The notes below the pieces were generated by a model that did no database searches, was not told the DNA's origin, and saw only the letters and a list, made by a program, of their open reading frames with translations. From the NCBI RefSeq assembly GCF_003576645.1, contig NC_044924.1, positions 29,665,600 through 29,729,599 of the forward strand: a DNA stretch of 64,000 bases, in the 5' to 3' direction. Below, in pieces: positions 30,946 to 43,420 of this stretch. Numbering within the stretch: position 1 is the stretch's first letter; every line of letters starts with the position of its first letter. The translations under genes were made by a program, and so were the position numbers. The DNA comes from Ipomoea triloba. Its lineage: Eukaryota; Streptophyta; Magnoliopsida; Solanales; Convolvulaceae.

Positions 30946-31164
30946 CAGTAAGTGGGACACTCTTTTTTCCTTATCATAGGTTATTTCTCTCAAAACTTTT
31001 TTTTATAATTTTCTTTTTTTCTTTTTTTTTTTTGCGCGCTATACTAATATCTGTTTTTGATAAGCATATAATATCTAAGGAACAGTGTACCCGACTGACC
31101 AAACTGCTATAGCATTAATTACGGAGAAGACAACTGTCAAATCTACACGACTCCCACTCTCCTC

Positions 31165-33610
31165 ATGCCTCATCACGTGACCCGAAAAAGCAGGTCATCA
31201 TGGAGTCCTTCGACCTTTGAAAAACCAGTTACAGTTAGAGGAAATCAAAGATCACGAAAATCTCTCAAAGCTGCAAACCCCCTCGCAATGGATCAAGATG
31301 AAACCCAATATTTTGATTTCTCCAGACTCACAAACAGATATCCCTCTGAAATTCAACATCAAGCATCACGAGAGATGGTTATGATAGTCAACAACAAGAT
31401 GAAACCTCCAGGAGGAGAACCAATCTGGTCGTGGTACTCAAGAGCAGAGCAACTAGACTACCTGAAAGGGTTTCTCAAACCAATTGCATTCGAGAAAGGA
31501 GAAACAGCTAAGGCCAAAGATCCTGAGGTTTATTCTAAAACATCCTCCTTTTCTTCATTTTTTTTCTTAATAAATGACTATACATGAACAACATAGTTTC
31601 TGCCTTTAATATTTTTATCAGGATATAATTGTTCTATCAGATACTGAGGATGATATTAACCCAGAAAATGTCACTGTAGAAAAACCTTTGCCCTTAGTGT
31701 CTGTAAAACAAGAACCAATAGATGATGAACATGAAAAATTGCCTGTTCCTGAGAAAAATCTACCCGTGCCTGATAATGTCAACCCAGAATCAGCTGTAGT
31801 ATATGGTCCTCATCAACTTGAACCTCCTGCTTCCCTTTTCACCAAACTAAACTTGTTTAACATCATGGATGAACACAGAAGATCAACGTCTCTCACAAAT
31901 AGACTGTCTATTCCACTAAATATCCCACAAAGTACAAAACCCACACAAGATAAAACTCTGTCCTTGCCATCACCACAAACCACACAAGTAGAAATCCCTG
32001 AACATCAAAATCCTGAAAATCCTCTCCCCATTCAGTCAGAAAACTCTCATACTGATGAAACTAGGTCTGAACCTCAATCTGAACCAAATCCTGAAACAAC
32101 ACCTACCATCCCCATTGATGATTCTCCACTAGATTTTGAGTTTGAAACAGGAAATCCTCCAGAATTACCAGTTGCAGAACAAACTGATGAAGAAGACAAT
32201 TTGCCTTTGTCTCAAGTGAAGAAGAACCAAGCAAAAGCAAAAGGAAAGAAGAAGATTCAAGAAGAACATGTGGACAAAAATCCTGTGGCAAAAACTCAAG
32301 TCTTTCCCGCTCCTGTCACCAGGCGAAAAACCAGGTCATCCACAACACAACAGGAGAAGGAGATCCCCTCACCAACACGAAAAACCAAGAGAAAACAGCC
32401 AATTGCTGAACAACCTGCCCCTGTGGAAACCACTACTAGTAAGAAGAGAAAGAAGATCACCACTCAAACTCAGCAACCTGAAAGCCAGTCGGATGTCTCT
32501 GCCGTAACACCCCTTGAAGTAATCACCCCTCAATTCCTATCTGATGAGTATGCTGCAAGGTGGGACTCAACAAACAAAAGGAAAATCCTGAGCGAAAGGT
32601 ATCTTGATGTTGAAAAGTTCAAGTCTCAGTGCCAACTAATGCCAGTGGTTGAGAAGCTAAATCTTGTCAAGTCTGTAACAACTCAGACTAGCTATCCACC
32701 TATTGCCATCAAGGAATTTTATGCAAACCTTCTGAAGACTATCAAGGAGGCCGGCTCACATGTCTACGGACGTGTTTGGCTGAGAGGAAAGGAATACAAT
32801 TTTGACACACGTACCATCAATCTGTATCTGGGCATAGATGCAAGTGACATTGAAGACCCTGTTATTGGTGCAAATACCATCACAAAAGTCATTACAGGAG
32901 GAACCTACAGCTACTGGCCTGCTGAAACCAACATGTTACCAGCAAAATCTCTCACAACAAAGTATGCTATTCTGCACAAACTAGCCATGACAAATTGGAT
33001 GCCGAATGAACACCGAGGAGGCTTAAACTTTCTTATGGCCACCCTGATCTACAAGATAGGCAAAGGTATTCCCGTTGATTTAGGTGAAATTATCTTCAAA
33101 CATGTGGCATCCTTCAGAAAACCAGAGTCTAAGGAGAGCAAGGTAAAGCTGCCTTTCCCCTGCACAATTTATGGAGTTCTGCGCTCACAAGGTTTCAAAC
33201 CAGAACCAAATGAACCTATGGAAGCACCACAAGTCAGAACAATTGATGCCAGACTGAAACAAGGAAGTCATGTGCTTGATATCTTTCCAGAACATGCAAG
33301 TAGCTCAACCCCAGCTCTGAACCTTGATGTACCATTTACCAGCAAACTCACAGCACAGCACCTCAACAAAAGCATCAGAGATCTTAACACAATCATCCAG
33401 ATACTTGTTGAAAAGAGAACAATTGAGATGCAATTGAGAGAACAATTGAGATTGAGAGACCAAGAGATGACTGCTGCTGTTGCTGAAACACCCACTGATC
33501 CATCTACTGCACCTGGAGCTGATTCCACCGCACCTGAAGCTGCTTCCACTGCACCTGAAGCTGAATCCACTGCAGACAGCCAGGACGATGAGTCCTCAGA
33601 ATCTGAATGA
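31165..33610 (+). CDS. Extra 3' ORF of the Sirevirus, probably spliced (about 783 aa)
   Basis: Open frame 31165-31527 ends DPE at a GT, and a frame from 31622 (DIIVLSDTEDD) runs to 33610. Joining across a 94-bp T-rich intron-like gap (31528-31621, GTTTAT to TTATCAG) keeps the frame and removes all stops. The N-terminal half is low-complexity, rich in P, E, T and K, with basic patches (KKRKKIT, RRKTRSS). The C-terminal half (about residues 410-640) has FYANLLKTI, GRVWLRGKEYNFD and TINLYLGI, the style of the 'putative plant transposon protein' domain found in plant retroelements. A coiled coil (LNTIIQILVEKRTIEMQLRE) and TAPEA repeats end it. No signal peptide or membrane segment is visible, so an envelope role is not supported. 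Function unknown. Unlike pol, the frame is intact. Confidence 0.75.
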
Positions 33611-34011
33611 TTCTGTTCTAAAACCTGGGTTGCCTTTTCTACTTGGTCCTGCTATGGAATCTTGTGGCTACAGATTCACAAGTTCCTGGCAATAGGGGGA
33701 GTAGGAACAACCTTCTAAACATTGGTTACTACTGGTTACTGGTTACTTTTTTTTTATGAAGAAGATGATTGGTTACAAGCATGGCTACTTGGGTACTAGT
33801 CTTGATAAAAGACCCTTCTGCTGAAATGGACTATTTGTAATAGGGTCTCATGTTAGTTTTCATTGTATTTTGTTTGATGATATAATCATCTTCGTACTTT
33901 GTTTGGATGTTTAATTCAGTTTCTGTTGGACTTTTGTCTTAAATAAACGTTGTTTTTGACTATCTCTGATATTTTAGGAAGATTGTTGTAAATTGCCAAG
34001 AAACTTGTTAC
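33611..34011 (+). other. Sirevirus 3' untranslated region
   Basis: Non-coding region between the extra ORF stop and the polypurine tract. Contains 'actggttactggttactttt' repeats. No further ORF. Confidence 0.7.
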
Positions 34012-34022
34012 AAAGGGAGAGA
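34012..34022 (+). promoter_or_regulatory. Polypurine tract
   Basis: AAAGGGAGAGA lies directly before the right LTR and would prime plus-strand DNA synthesis. Position and composition are as expected. Confidence 0.85.
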
Positions 34023-34023
34023 T

Positions 34024-34869
34024 TGTTAATAAAATTGCTAAGAAGAAAAATACTTGTAAAAACTCACTAAGTTGTAACAAGTCCTTGTGACAATTTGTTA
34101 GTTCAGCAGATAGTTCAAAAAAACAAAGTGTCTTATGATGTATTAGGTTTCTTATAGTTCAGCAGAAGGATCAGAAGGCTTTATGGACAACTTGCTGAAC
34201 AAAACACTTGACCAAGACAAGGAAGACAAGAAGAGGATTCAGAGTCAGTTACGAAGACTTCAGATTTAACCGAATCTGGGCAACATATATATATGAGGAG
34301 GACTTCCAGTGATTGAACTAACGGAAGAAAATACAAAAGATCTGAATGGAAAAACTTCCTTAGATGTGATAACAAGATATCTTGACAAAGCTTACCTTTG
34401 ATTCAAGATGCATCTTCTTCATGAAGTATTGGGCAAGCAGTCACTCTGAAAGCCAGTTGCGCTGCAATTGAGGGGGAGCCTCAATTCAAGAAGATCGGGA
34501 GATCAAGTATTCCTCAACTCTTCAAGGCTGAACTCTAGAATGGTGATGATGAAGATTTCTAGAGTTGCCGTGTGATTCTCTACTGTAAATTGGTGATACA
34601 TTTCCAGATTGATCAATGAAGAGTTGGGCAATCAGAGTGATGCCCCCCAGATGTAGGAATTGAGATTCCGAACTGGGTTACCAATTCTTAGTGTTCTTAC
34701 TGCTTTGTTAGTTTCTTGCACATTATCTGCATAATACTCCTTGTTCTATTCTTTGCACTAGATCAGTAAATAGTTTAAAAGGTCATCTAACAAATCTAGT
34801 AATTGGATTTAACAGTTGGAAGACTCTTTTAGCATCTTAGACCAAGAACACGGTAGTCTAAGTTTTTCA
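34024..34869 (+). repeat. Sirevirus right LTR (846 bp)
   Basis: Same length as the left LTR. Differences seen include CTCACTAAG for CTCCCTAAG, CAGCAGAAGG for CAGTAGAAGG, AAAACTTCC for AAGCTTCC, two changes near 34452-34466 and GTTGGAAG for GTTAGAAG. Confidence 0.95.
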
Positions 34870-34991
34870 ACATTGTTTGGTTGGTAGAAAAGAAATTACT
34901 AAGAATATTGATTCCATTGTTTAGTTGGGTTTGAAATTGTAAGAAATAATTAGCATAAAGAAAAATATGCCCCTATATAATAATAATAATA

Positions 34992-35041
<50 letters not shown>

Positions 35042-35219
35042 GAGAGAGTGTGTGTGTTTTAGAGGGTAAAATTGTCCTACTAATTTTTCATGGAAAACAA
35101 AATACGAAAGAGGGGGAGGGAAAGGGGGAGGGGAGGGGAGGTGGGGAGTGGAAAACTTTTTCCTCATTCTTTTGAGGAAAACATTTTCTAGTGAAAAAAG
35201 TTTTCTATGAGCCAAACTA

Positions 35220-35632
35220 AAGAAAATTTAATTTTCCTCAAATTTAGAGAGTGCTTGATAGGAAGAAAAGTTTGAACTTTCTTGGAATTTTAAAAGATGG
35301 GAAATTATTCCCACGTTTGGTGCAATATTTGACTTTGGAAAGTTCGGGTCAATGGAATCACATTCCATGTTATCAGAGAAAGTAAATCCCACATAGGGGA
35401 AGTAAGATTCTTTTTTTCCTAGGTGACTGGGAATTACTAAATATATTTAATTACGTGCTTGCAAAAATAAATATATTTAATTACGTATTTATCTTTTTTG
35501 GTGTCAAGTTAAAAGTTTATTATAAATGTAAAAATTTGTCTCTCCCACCATTATACATTATTTATCAAAGAAATTTACATCCAGATAGTAGTTAAAGTTT
35601 TTTGTAATATAATTTGCAATATGATTCATTAC
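35220..35632. other. Intergenic DNA without recognisable gene
   Basis: AT-rich with fragments such as 'gggaaattattcccacgttt' that look like old MITE arms. No paired ends were confirmed. Confidence 0.4.
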
Positions 35633-35635
35633 GTA

Positions 35636-36282
35636 GGCTATGTTTGGCAAACCTATCTGAAAAGGTAGTTGAAAACTGAAAAACTATAAGCTCGAAGCTG
35701 AAATCTGAAGAGTTGTTAAGCTAGTTGTTATGCTTAAAAGTCTTTCGTAAAATTAACTTTTTGATAAGCTGATAAATGTAAAAAACTAAAAAGGACATCT
35801 TCATACAATTTAAGTAGTTTTAAATTTAAATATGTTTTTTATATATTAAAATATAAAATAGTGAAATCAATATATTTTAATAAAATATAAAGTAAGAATA
35901 TATATTTGAAAACATATAAAGTAAAACAAAATGTTTATAATTCATGAGATTAGTTCATACAAAAATCAATGTTCACACACAAATGTCAAATTGAAATTAC
36001 AACCAAACATATTGAAGAGAAAAAAGTCAAAAAGGTTTAGCCAAAAAGGTTTTAATTGGAAAGGGTAAATGATGTCATTTCTTTAAAATAATAAGGATGG
36101 AAAAAAGAAGAAGTTAGGAAGCTACTAGCTTATTTTGAAATGCTACCTTAGGTAGCGTTTAAAAATAAACTCTTATTTTAAGCTACTAGCTTATTTTGGG
36201 AACATTACCAAACAGAGCTTATAGCTTATTAGTAGCTTAAAATAAGCTATAAGCTCCAAAATAAGCTCTGCTAAACAGAGTC
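35636..36282. mobile_element. Tourist-like MITE, copy 1 (647 bp)
   Basis: Left end GGCTATGTTTGGCAAACC; right end ...GCTCTGCTAAACAGAGTC; GTA on both sides (35633-35635 and 36283-36285). Ends are rich in 'ataagctactagcttatttt'. A 3-bp duplication fits PIF/Harbinger-type MITEs. Confidence 0.75.
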
Positions 36283-36295
36283 GTAATGATACAAT

Positions 36296-36947
36296 TGGCT
36301 ATGTTTGGCAAACCTAGCTGAAAAGGTAGCAGAAAGCTGAAAAGTAGCTGAAAACTGAAAAGCTATAAGCTCGAAGCTGAAATCTGAAGAGCTGTTAAGC
36401 TAGCTGTTATGCTTAAAAGTGTTTGGTAAAATTAACTTTTGATAAGCTGATAACTGTAAAAAGACTAAAAATGACATCTTCATACAATTTAAATAATTTT
36501 AAATTTAAATAGGTTTGTTTATATATTAAAATATAAAATAATGACATCAATATATTTAAATAAAATATAAAGTAAGAACATATATTTGTAAATATATAAA
36601 GTAAAAAAAAATGTTTTTAATTCATAAGATTAGTTCATACAAAAATTAATGTTCAAACACAAATGTCAAACTGAAATTACAACCAAATATAATGAAAAAA
36701 AAAGTCAAAAGAGTTTTAATTGAGAGGAGTAAAGGATGTCATTTATTTAAAATAATAAGGATAAAGATGGAAAAAAGTTAAAAAGCTACTAGCTTATTTG
36801 TGAAAAGCTATCTCAAGTAGCATTTCAAAATAAGCTTTTATTTTAAGCTACTAGCTTATTTTGAGAACATTACCAAACAGAGCTTATAGCTTATTAGTAG
36901 CTTAAAATAAGCTATAAACTCCTAAATAAGCTCTGCCAAACAGAGCC
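36296..36947. mobile_element. Tourist-like MITE, copy 2 (about 652 bp)
   Basis: Same family and orientation as the preceding element, only about 14 bp away. AAT flanks both ends. Right end is GCTCTGCCAAACAGAGCC. Confidence 0.75.
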
Positions 36948-37890
36948 AATATGCGTGTGTATGTGTGTATTTATGTGTTTATTTATATGTATGTCAGTAT
37001 GTATAAACTTGATTAACTTGATTAACTTGATTTTAAATTTTGGTTACTTAACTAATTTGATGAGTTAGTGATCTTTTTATCCATACATATTATTTTGTAT
37101 TTTGAATATTCTTGTTATAGATTGAAATTTTTGGCATATGATTTATTAATTTACAAATAATTTATTGAACTCTCAAATATTTGTTATAATTTTTATTAAT
37201 TTTAATGTTTGTATATCAAGGATATATTCGAGATTAAAAAAATTTCTTGAGATGTTTGAACGAACCAAACATGTTAATTTTTCTAAGTAATTTAGTTGTT
37301 ATGTTTCCATGGTAACGCCAAACATGTTAATTAATTTTCCTAGTAAAATTATTCTCATCAAATATATTTTTTAGAAACATTTTCTAAGAAATTTTATTGA
37401 TGAGAAAGTATAAATGTTTCAAACAACATTAACGATGGGAAGCACATTCATAGTTCATACTGGAGCTACGTAGGAAGTTAGAAGTCACATTGAAATTGGT
37501 TTCACAAAGCTTATTTATTTTGTCTTGCGCCTGTTTTACGTGTTTTGGGGATATTTTATTGTATAAATCGTCATTCAAAACACTGATTTAGCTGCGATCC
37601 AATTTCTATCAATTATAAATGTTACCCCACTACTTTAGAATAACTAGTAATGAGTTTTTAATTTCCTTATTCTATTTGCATCAAAGCTTGTGGTCAACCA
37701 ACTCTTCAAATTAGTGTCTCAGCTACAAAGGGAAACCACCTAGCCAAGAAGACTGAATGATCTTTTGTAACACACGGAAAAATGGGGTCTTGAATTTGAT
37801 CAACAAAACTCTTTTTTGTATTGTCAAATTCTTGTAGCTTATGGAGTGTGGGACTGATAACAGAGTAATTAAATTAACGCGCGATTCATC
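36948..37890. other. Intergenic AT-rich DNA
   Basis: 'gattaacttgattaacttga' short repeats near 37012-37035 and 'catgttaatttttcta' phrases. No coding signal. Confidence 0.4.
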
Positions 37891-37899
37891 TTTTGATGA

Positions 37900-38165
37900 C
37901 TTGAGCTATATAATCTCGATCTAATGAGGTTATCCTTGATGAGATTTGATTTAGAGGACCTCAACATAATTAATAGAATCATCCTACAATTAAAACACTT
38001 GAGTCTGCTGATGACCTCATCTTCGCAAGGTCATCCTAATATCCTGTGATGAATTGAATTGAATGAGCTCATGTCGGTGTGGTCATCTCAGCATTGGAAA
38101 ACTTGAATTGAATGACCTTAACCCAACAAGGTCATTTTGGCACCATATGGTAGCTCGAACTTACA
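37900..38165. repeat. Degenerate short repeats with palindromic GACCTCAT / AAGGTCAT units
   Basis: Units of about 30 bp recur: TGATGACCTCATCTTCGCAAGGTCATCC, TGAATGAGCTCATGTCGGTGTGGTCATC and TGAATGACCTTAACCCAACAAGGTCATT (each shown here only as its key phrase), with a weaker one near 37925. Each has an inverted pair around a short loop. The DNA around 37740-38470 ends in TTTATAAATACC (a TATA-like site near 38352), so it may be an old LTR or other promoter-bearing repeat. Family unknown. Confidence 0.5.
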
Positions 38166-38479
38166 AGTTCAAGAAAGTTTGACTCAAGATAGTCCTGACT
38201 CATAGATGAGGTGAGATTGGTTACAAACAGGACATGAATCAACTTGACCTAGATGTGTATGAGGTCGACAAAATTAATAACTAACTCCGAAGAAAGTGTA
38301 AAGTCAACGAATGGAGGACACTATATGATTGGTTACTACTCAAAATTAGTTATACGATTTTATAAATACCTTGAAATCCTTATCTCATGAGAACATTCTC
38401 TTCAAACACATCTTGTTATTACAAAACTTGATCAATAGCAAAAACAATTGTTCTCACACCATTTCCTTGTCCAATTCAT

Positions 38480-40130
38480 CTTTTTATCCATAACTAATTA
38501 AAGCTATCCTTATTTGAATTATTTCATTCACAGTACAATGTATCTATATAGCCTATGGAATTTTTGGACAAAAATACGTGACATTAATTGTTGTAAATGT
38601 AAAAATTCTAGAAATTCAATGCATTTTTCAAATAAAAGCAACAATAAATATAGTATTAATTTGTGTAGGAATTTGAATTTCACGAGATTTTATTAGGTGT
38701 TAAAGTGTACTGTTAGAGCCTAACTATGAATATGAAATTGATAAGGAAAAATATCGGTTCTCTTTTGAAGAAACAAGCTCAATAATTAATCAATGACCGA
38801 ATACAATGAGGAGAAGAATCTTCTCAAATACAACGACGAACATTCGAATGGGCAGCTCAGGCTAAGTTGTGAGCCCGCACATTCACTAATATACTAACAT
38901 ATCTAATAACAAAAGCCTGAAAACAAGAAAGTAAGTACAATATTGATATAGGATAAGTCCATGGAAGAGTCGTAAAAGATACGACAGACTTATTGACAAT
39001 CTGATTGAATACATACTTTTTGCCATTGTTCATCCTTCAATGAGTTCAACCAAGATAGTGCCTTTTTTATGACGGAAGCTTCAGCCAGCTGTGATTCCTG
39101 TACAGATATCGGTTCTCTTTGGGATAAAATTTGTTCTTAATGTCACACAATAGGATTGATTAATTCCCAAACCATAATATTTATTAATTAAATTTGATTA
39201 AATAATCAAATAATTGTAATACATCAAATTAAAGTATATTTACTCACAGAGTAAGTATAATATTACTCATTGTTTTGTGTGATCAGTAATTTAGAGCATT
39301 AATCTGATCTGTAGCATTGAGCTATTTCATGTAGCATTAAAATAGTGCCATTGAAATTTTTTTTTATCCAAAACTAGATTGCTTCTTATCTCCTTTGTCT
39401 TGTTTCCCTATCTTATTTATTATTTATTGGTTAATTAAACTTTTCTATTTTCAGTTTTTTAACATTTACTTATAATTTTAAATTCATCTTTTTATGATTA
39501 ATACTTAATATTACTTTTAATGAAATTTAAGTATACAAATATTATATAAGATGAAGGAAGTATTATTTCACCAGACGGGATATGGGCTTGTGGTATTAGT
39601 CTTTTTGGTTTGAACGAGTCACTTATGAACAATCTAAATTGATTTATTTCCTTATTGTTCTTTGTCAAATTATGATCACAAGACGAGTTTTACCCAAAAT
39701 ATATATTCAAGTAACGATTATGAAAGTTTCATAAATAAAAAGTATTAATTTACAAATTTAATTTTACGTATGGACAAAAACGCCCCAGCAAACTACACGT
39801 GGACGCAAATAACCCCCACGAATTACCCTATCTGTGTTTACGTGTACAACAAATAAAAATTTTAGCCAGAGAAGTTGTGGAAGGGCAAAAATCAGTCAAT
39901 ACCACAGTAAAGTCATTGTACATATGGACCACAACAAGAATCTTCACATGGACAAAAATAGCCCCCAACAAGGCAACAACTCATCACGTGTAATTTATGA
40001 TTTATGTGTAGTTTTCTGTACAATTTTAACCACGAACTTATAAAAGGACGAATATCATTATGAAGATCAAGAGAGTGTCTATCAAGATTTGAAGGTGATA
40101 AGGAGAAATTTTATTCGCAGGAACAATAAT
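38480..40130. other. Unassigned intergenic DNA
   Basis: No gene or paired termini seen. A phrase 'atatcggttctctttg' occurs at 38751 and 39107. Possibly remnants of the same old retroelement as 37740-38470. Confidence 0.35.
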
Positions 40131-40491
40131 ATGCGAATGAGTTATTCCCCTTTCCCCTGCTAAAGGGAATAACATTATTGCTCCCGGTATTAAACTATTC
40201 CTGAACTATATATTTTACAATATGTTTGGTTCAGATAATGAACTTTAACGGGATATTTGGTTCCCAGTAAGAATGTTATTCCATGGTGATTAGAATATAA
40301 TAAGATTTGTATTTCATTATTTGATTTACGGAAGAAATAGAATTTAATAGCATGTTTGGTTCACAGAATAAATTTTAAAAAAATAAGAATAGTATTTCAT
40401 TTTTTTAAAAAAAAATAAGAATAGTATTTCATAGAAAATAGAATAGTCAATGAATAAAATATGAATTGTATTCTATTGTTTTGTTCGCTAA

Positions 40492-40750
40492 CAGCATGTT
40501 TGGTTCACATAATGAATTTTAAGGGAATAGGAATGTTATTCCTTGGGGAATGGAATAGACATGGAATAGAATAGAATTTGTATTCCATTGTTTGGTTCAT
40601 GAAGGAAATAGACTTTAGGAATGTTATTCTAGTGTTTGGTTGGGTGAAGAAATATAAATGGAATATATGTTTAAAAGACATAAATACCCTTTTACCAAAT
40701 ATTATAGTAATAATAATAATAATAATAATATAATAATAATAATAATAATG

Positions 40751-40793
<43 letters not shown>

Positions 40794-41324
40794 GATTATT
40801 ATTATTATTATAAAAAGGTTGCGACTTGCGAAGATCCTCCGGCTGGGTGGCTAGCACCAGTATGAGCAGCGGCTGATGAGATCATAGTCTCCATTTGCGA
40901 AGCCAAAGCCTCCACTACCAACGACATCCACAGACTGCGACCGAACGATCTAAAATGACGGGAAGTCGCCGGTGACCGACCGATGATCGGACCATCTGAG
41001 GCTGATCGCAAAGATTAGACGACTCCATCCCTGTCACCCATTTCATGATCTGACGAAAGAGATGAGAAGACAGAGAAAGATAGCATAAAGTTTTTAGGTT
41101 AAACAAGGGCAAAATGGGAAGTAAAATATAAAAACTATTCCTGAGAATCCAGGAATAGCCTAATACCAGGGGGGGCCCTGGTAATAGCTATTACCCTTGC
41201 AAGGGTAATAGCTCATTCCCAGGAACATTGTTCCTGGGAATACAAATGCGAACCAAACAACGGAACAGGCTATTACTGGGAATGCTATGCCATTCCCTGC
41301 CTATTCCGTGAACCAAACACCCCG
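40492..41324. mobile_element. Non-autonomous Harbinger element with unrelated internal segment
   Basis: TAA duplications at 40489-40491 and 41325-41327 flank ends CAGCATGTTTGGTTCAC and, reversed, CGGGGTGTTTGGTTCACGG. The right arm matches the left arm of the 1018-8291 transposon in reverse. A GC-richer segment (about 40815-41095) containing 'ggaagtcgccggtgaccgac' has no counterpart in the full element and may be captured host DNA; a 67-codon minus-strand frame (40808-41011) spans it but resembles nothing I recognise. Confidence 0.75.
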
Positions 41325-41795
41325 TAAAAGAATAGACTTTAGAAATGTTATTTCAGTTTTTGGTTGGTTTAAGGAATAGAAATGGAATGTGTTTAAAAGA
41401 CATAAATGCTCCTACACAAAAAAAAATGTATAATAATAATAAATATATAAATAAATAAATATTATATATATATAAGGGTTATAATACAAAAAGGTATTCT
41501 TGGTGTTATAGTACAAAAGTTATTCCCAAATATTTGGAAATAGCTAATACTAGGGGAGCCATTAGGAATGGCTATTTCCCCTTATAATATAATAGCTCAT
41601 TCCTGGGAATAGCATTCCCAGGAATAAAAGGACAAGGCAAATAGTGGAGTATATCTATCCCCGGGAATGGTATTTCATTCCTGATCTATTCCACAAACCA
41701 AACGCGTTGTATGAATGTTATTCTAGTGTTTGATTGGTTTAAGGCCGGAGTAGAAATAGAATAAATGTTTAAAAGACATAAATACCATTATAAAG

Positions 41796-41907
<112 letters not shown>

Positions 41908-42189
41908 TGCATAAGATTTTTAAATAATATTATTCTATAGCAATTACATACAATATTGCAAAAAAAAAATAATAAATTGATGTGTAAATTATGAAACAAA
42001 ATATTCATATAAATAAAATTTATTTTTAAAGAACATTTAATAATATTCAAAACAAGAATAACATGCTTTCAAAACAATAATAACATAATTTTTTCAACAA
42101 AATACCCAAAAGCAATACAAATATTATTAATAATGTATCATAAATTCCAAAATAATCATATGATAGTAGTAATGTTCATAAAATATAAA

Positions 42190-42960
42190 TCTGATCAATG
42201 ATTAATTGCTAGCAAGGAATCTTCTAATCCACCGTAGTCTTCGATAAGGATCAAGACAGAGAACAAAAATCACTTTATTAGGATGATCAGTCAGCTTTAA
42301 CGAAACAAAGTCCATTTCGTCATAAGTCAAACCATTAACCTCTTTTAATGCACGCTCATGTTCCTAAAACATATCCATATCACAATCATATTGAAGACTA
42401 TTGGATAAGTTCTTACCCGCTTCTGACATTGTATTGCTTATTAGTTTCGCAGCATTACGCATATTCTCAACACACTCAATAGCTTTATCATGACTCCTCT
42501 TTCTTTTACTTGAATTGCTTCTTTTTCTTCCATTATTTTGCAGCTCAGGTTGTGTACTCATGAAATCAATATCATCCAAATCAACAAAAGCACTATCATC
42601 TATGTCGACTCTTATATCATTTTGTTCTTTAGCTTGTATTTCTTCAACTATGTCATCCGTTGTCCGTGCATCTTTTCCAATTGCATGATCTTTAGAATAT
42701 ATTACAGATAACTCATTATAAAACATAAAATTTCTTATTCTAAAAGGTGTAGCTTCTTTGTGACTCTATAATAAACATATAAAATAAAGTATTAGTACGT
42801 ATACATTAATAAAAATAATTGAAAGTAAAAAAAATGGTAAATACTTACAATTAAATATGATTCCCAAATTGCATTTACAGCATAAACCATGTGCTTTTGC
42901 TCATTCCAACCAAACCCACTAGTGTTTTTATCTTGAACTATATCATGAATAATGCCCCAT
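42190..42960 (-). pseudogene. Harbinger ORF1 (SANT-like) relic
   Basis: Minus-strand sequence matches the C-terminal exon and part of the first exon of the Harbinger ORF1. It includes RKRSNSSKRKRSHDKA, AAKLISNTMSEAGKNL and, before the break, FYNELSVIYSKD. A stop at about 42364 replaces the codons after DMDMF, the first exon ends abruptly near 42960, and the DNA-binding start is missing. It belongs to a diverged, deleted relative of the 1018-8291 element in reverse orientation. Confidence 0.85.
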
Positions 42961-43420
42961 GAAATACAAATCTTATTCTATTCCATTCTCATGAAATAAC
43001 ATTTTTATTCCCTTAAAATTTATTCTGTGAACCAAATATGTTATTTCCTTAAAATTCATTCTGTGAACCAATATGTTGTTAATTGTTAAATTAGTTGTAA
43101 ATTTAATCTTTCAACTAACTAAGACGTAGAACTTTGTTTGCATCTAGAATTTTGTGACAAAAAGCTTATATTAGAATTTAGAACTATCTCACACAAATCA
43201 ATCTCAAATATATAATACGTTTTATTGATAATATATTATTTTATAGGTCAACATGTTGAAAAGTATTACAAGTATCACGCGCGTACAACTATATATCCAA
43301 GTATTACTGATTACTTGAAATTGTACAAGTATTAAATTTTCTTTAATTTGAAAAGTATTACGGAGTACTTGTTCAAAAAATATCAGTAAAAATATAATAT
43401 ATTTTAATAAGTTAATTTTT

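Larger units (their letters stand above)
22507..34869 (+). mobile_element. Sirevirus-like Ty1/Copia LTR retrotransposon
   Basis: Two 846-bp LTRs (22507-23352 and 34024-34869) begin TG and end CA, and a perfect ACATT duplication flanks them (22502-22506 and 34870-34874). Internal order is PBS, gag with two zinc knuckles, protease, integrase, reverse transcriptase, RNase H, extra ORF, polypurine tract; integrase before RT defines Copia, and the long gag plus extra 3' ORF fit the SIRE/Maximus group. I counted six base differences between the LTRs (about 0.7%), so insertion is recent. Pol carries two stops and two frameshifts, so it is not autonomous. The assembled 12.4 kb includes a 2.2-kb duplicate around an N and seven further 42-bp stutters; without these it is about 9.9 kb. 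Confidence 0.93.
22425..35219. mobile_element. Older MITE split by the Sirevirus insertion
   Basis: The left piece 22425-22506 starts GGTCCATTTGGTTTGTGAAA and the right piece (34870-35219) ends, reversed, TTTAGTTTGGCTCATAGAAA. The two form one foldback element when the Sirevirus and one ACATT copy are removed. The right piece holds an (AAT)n run at 34978-35040. Boundaries are approximate. Confidence 0.6.

Noticed and set aside
31165..33610. Envelope gene of a retrovirus-like element
   Set aside because: Position fits, but there is no signal peptide, no membrane segment and no glycoprotein-like cysteine pattern.
37900..38165. CRISPR-like array or satellite
   Set aside because: Only three or four degenerate units, no regular spacers, and this is a plant genome.
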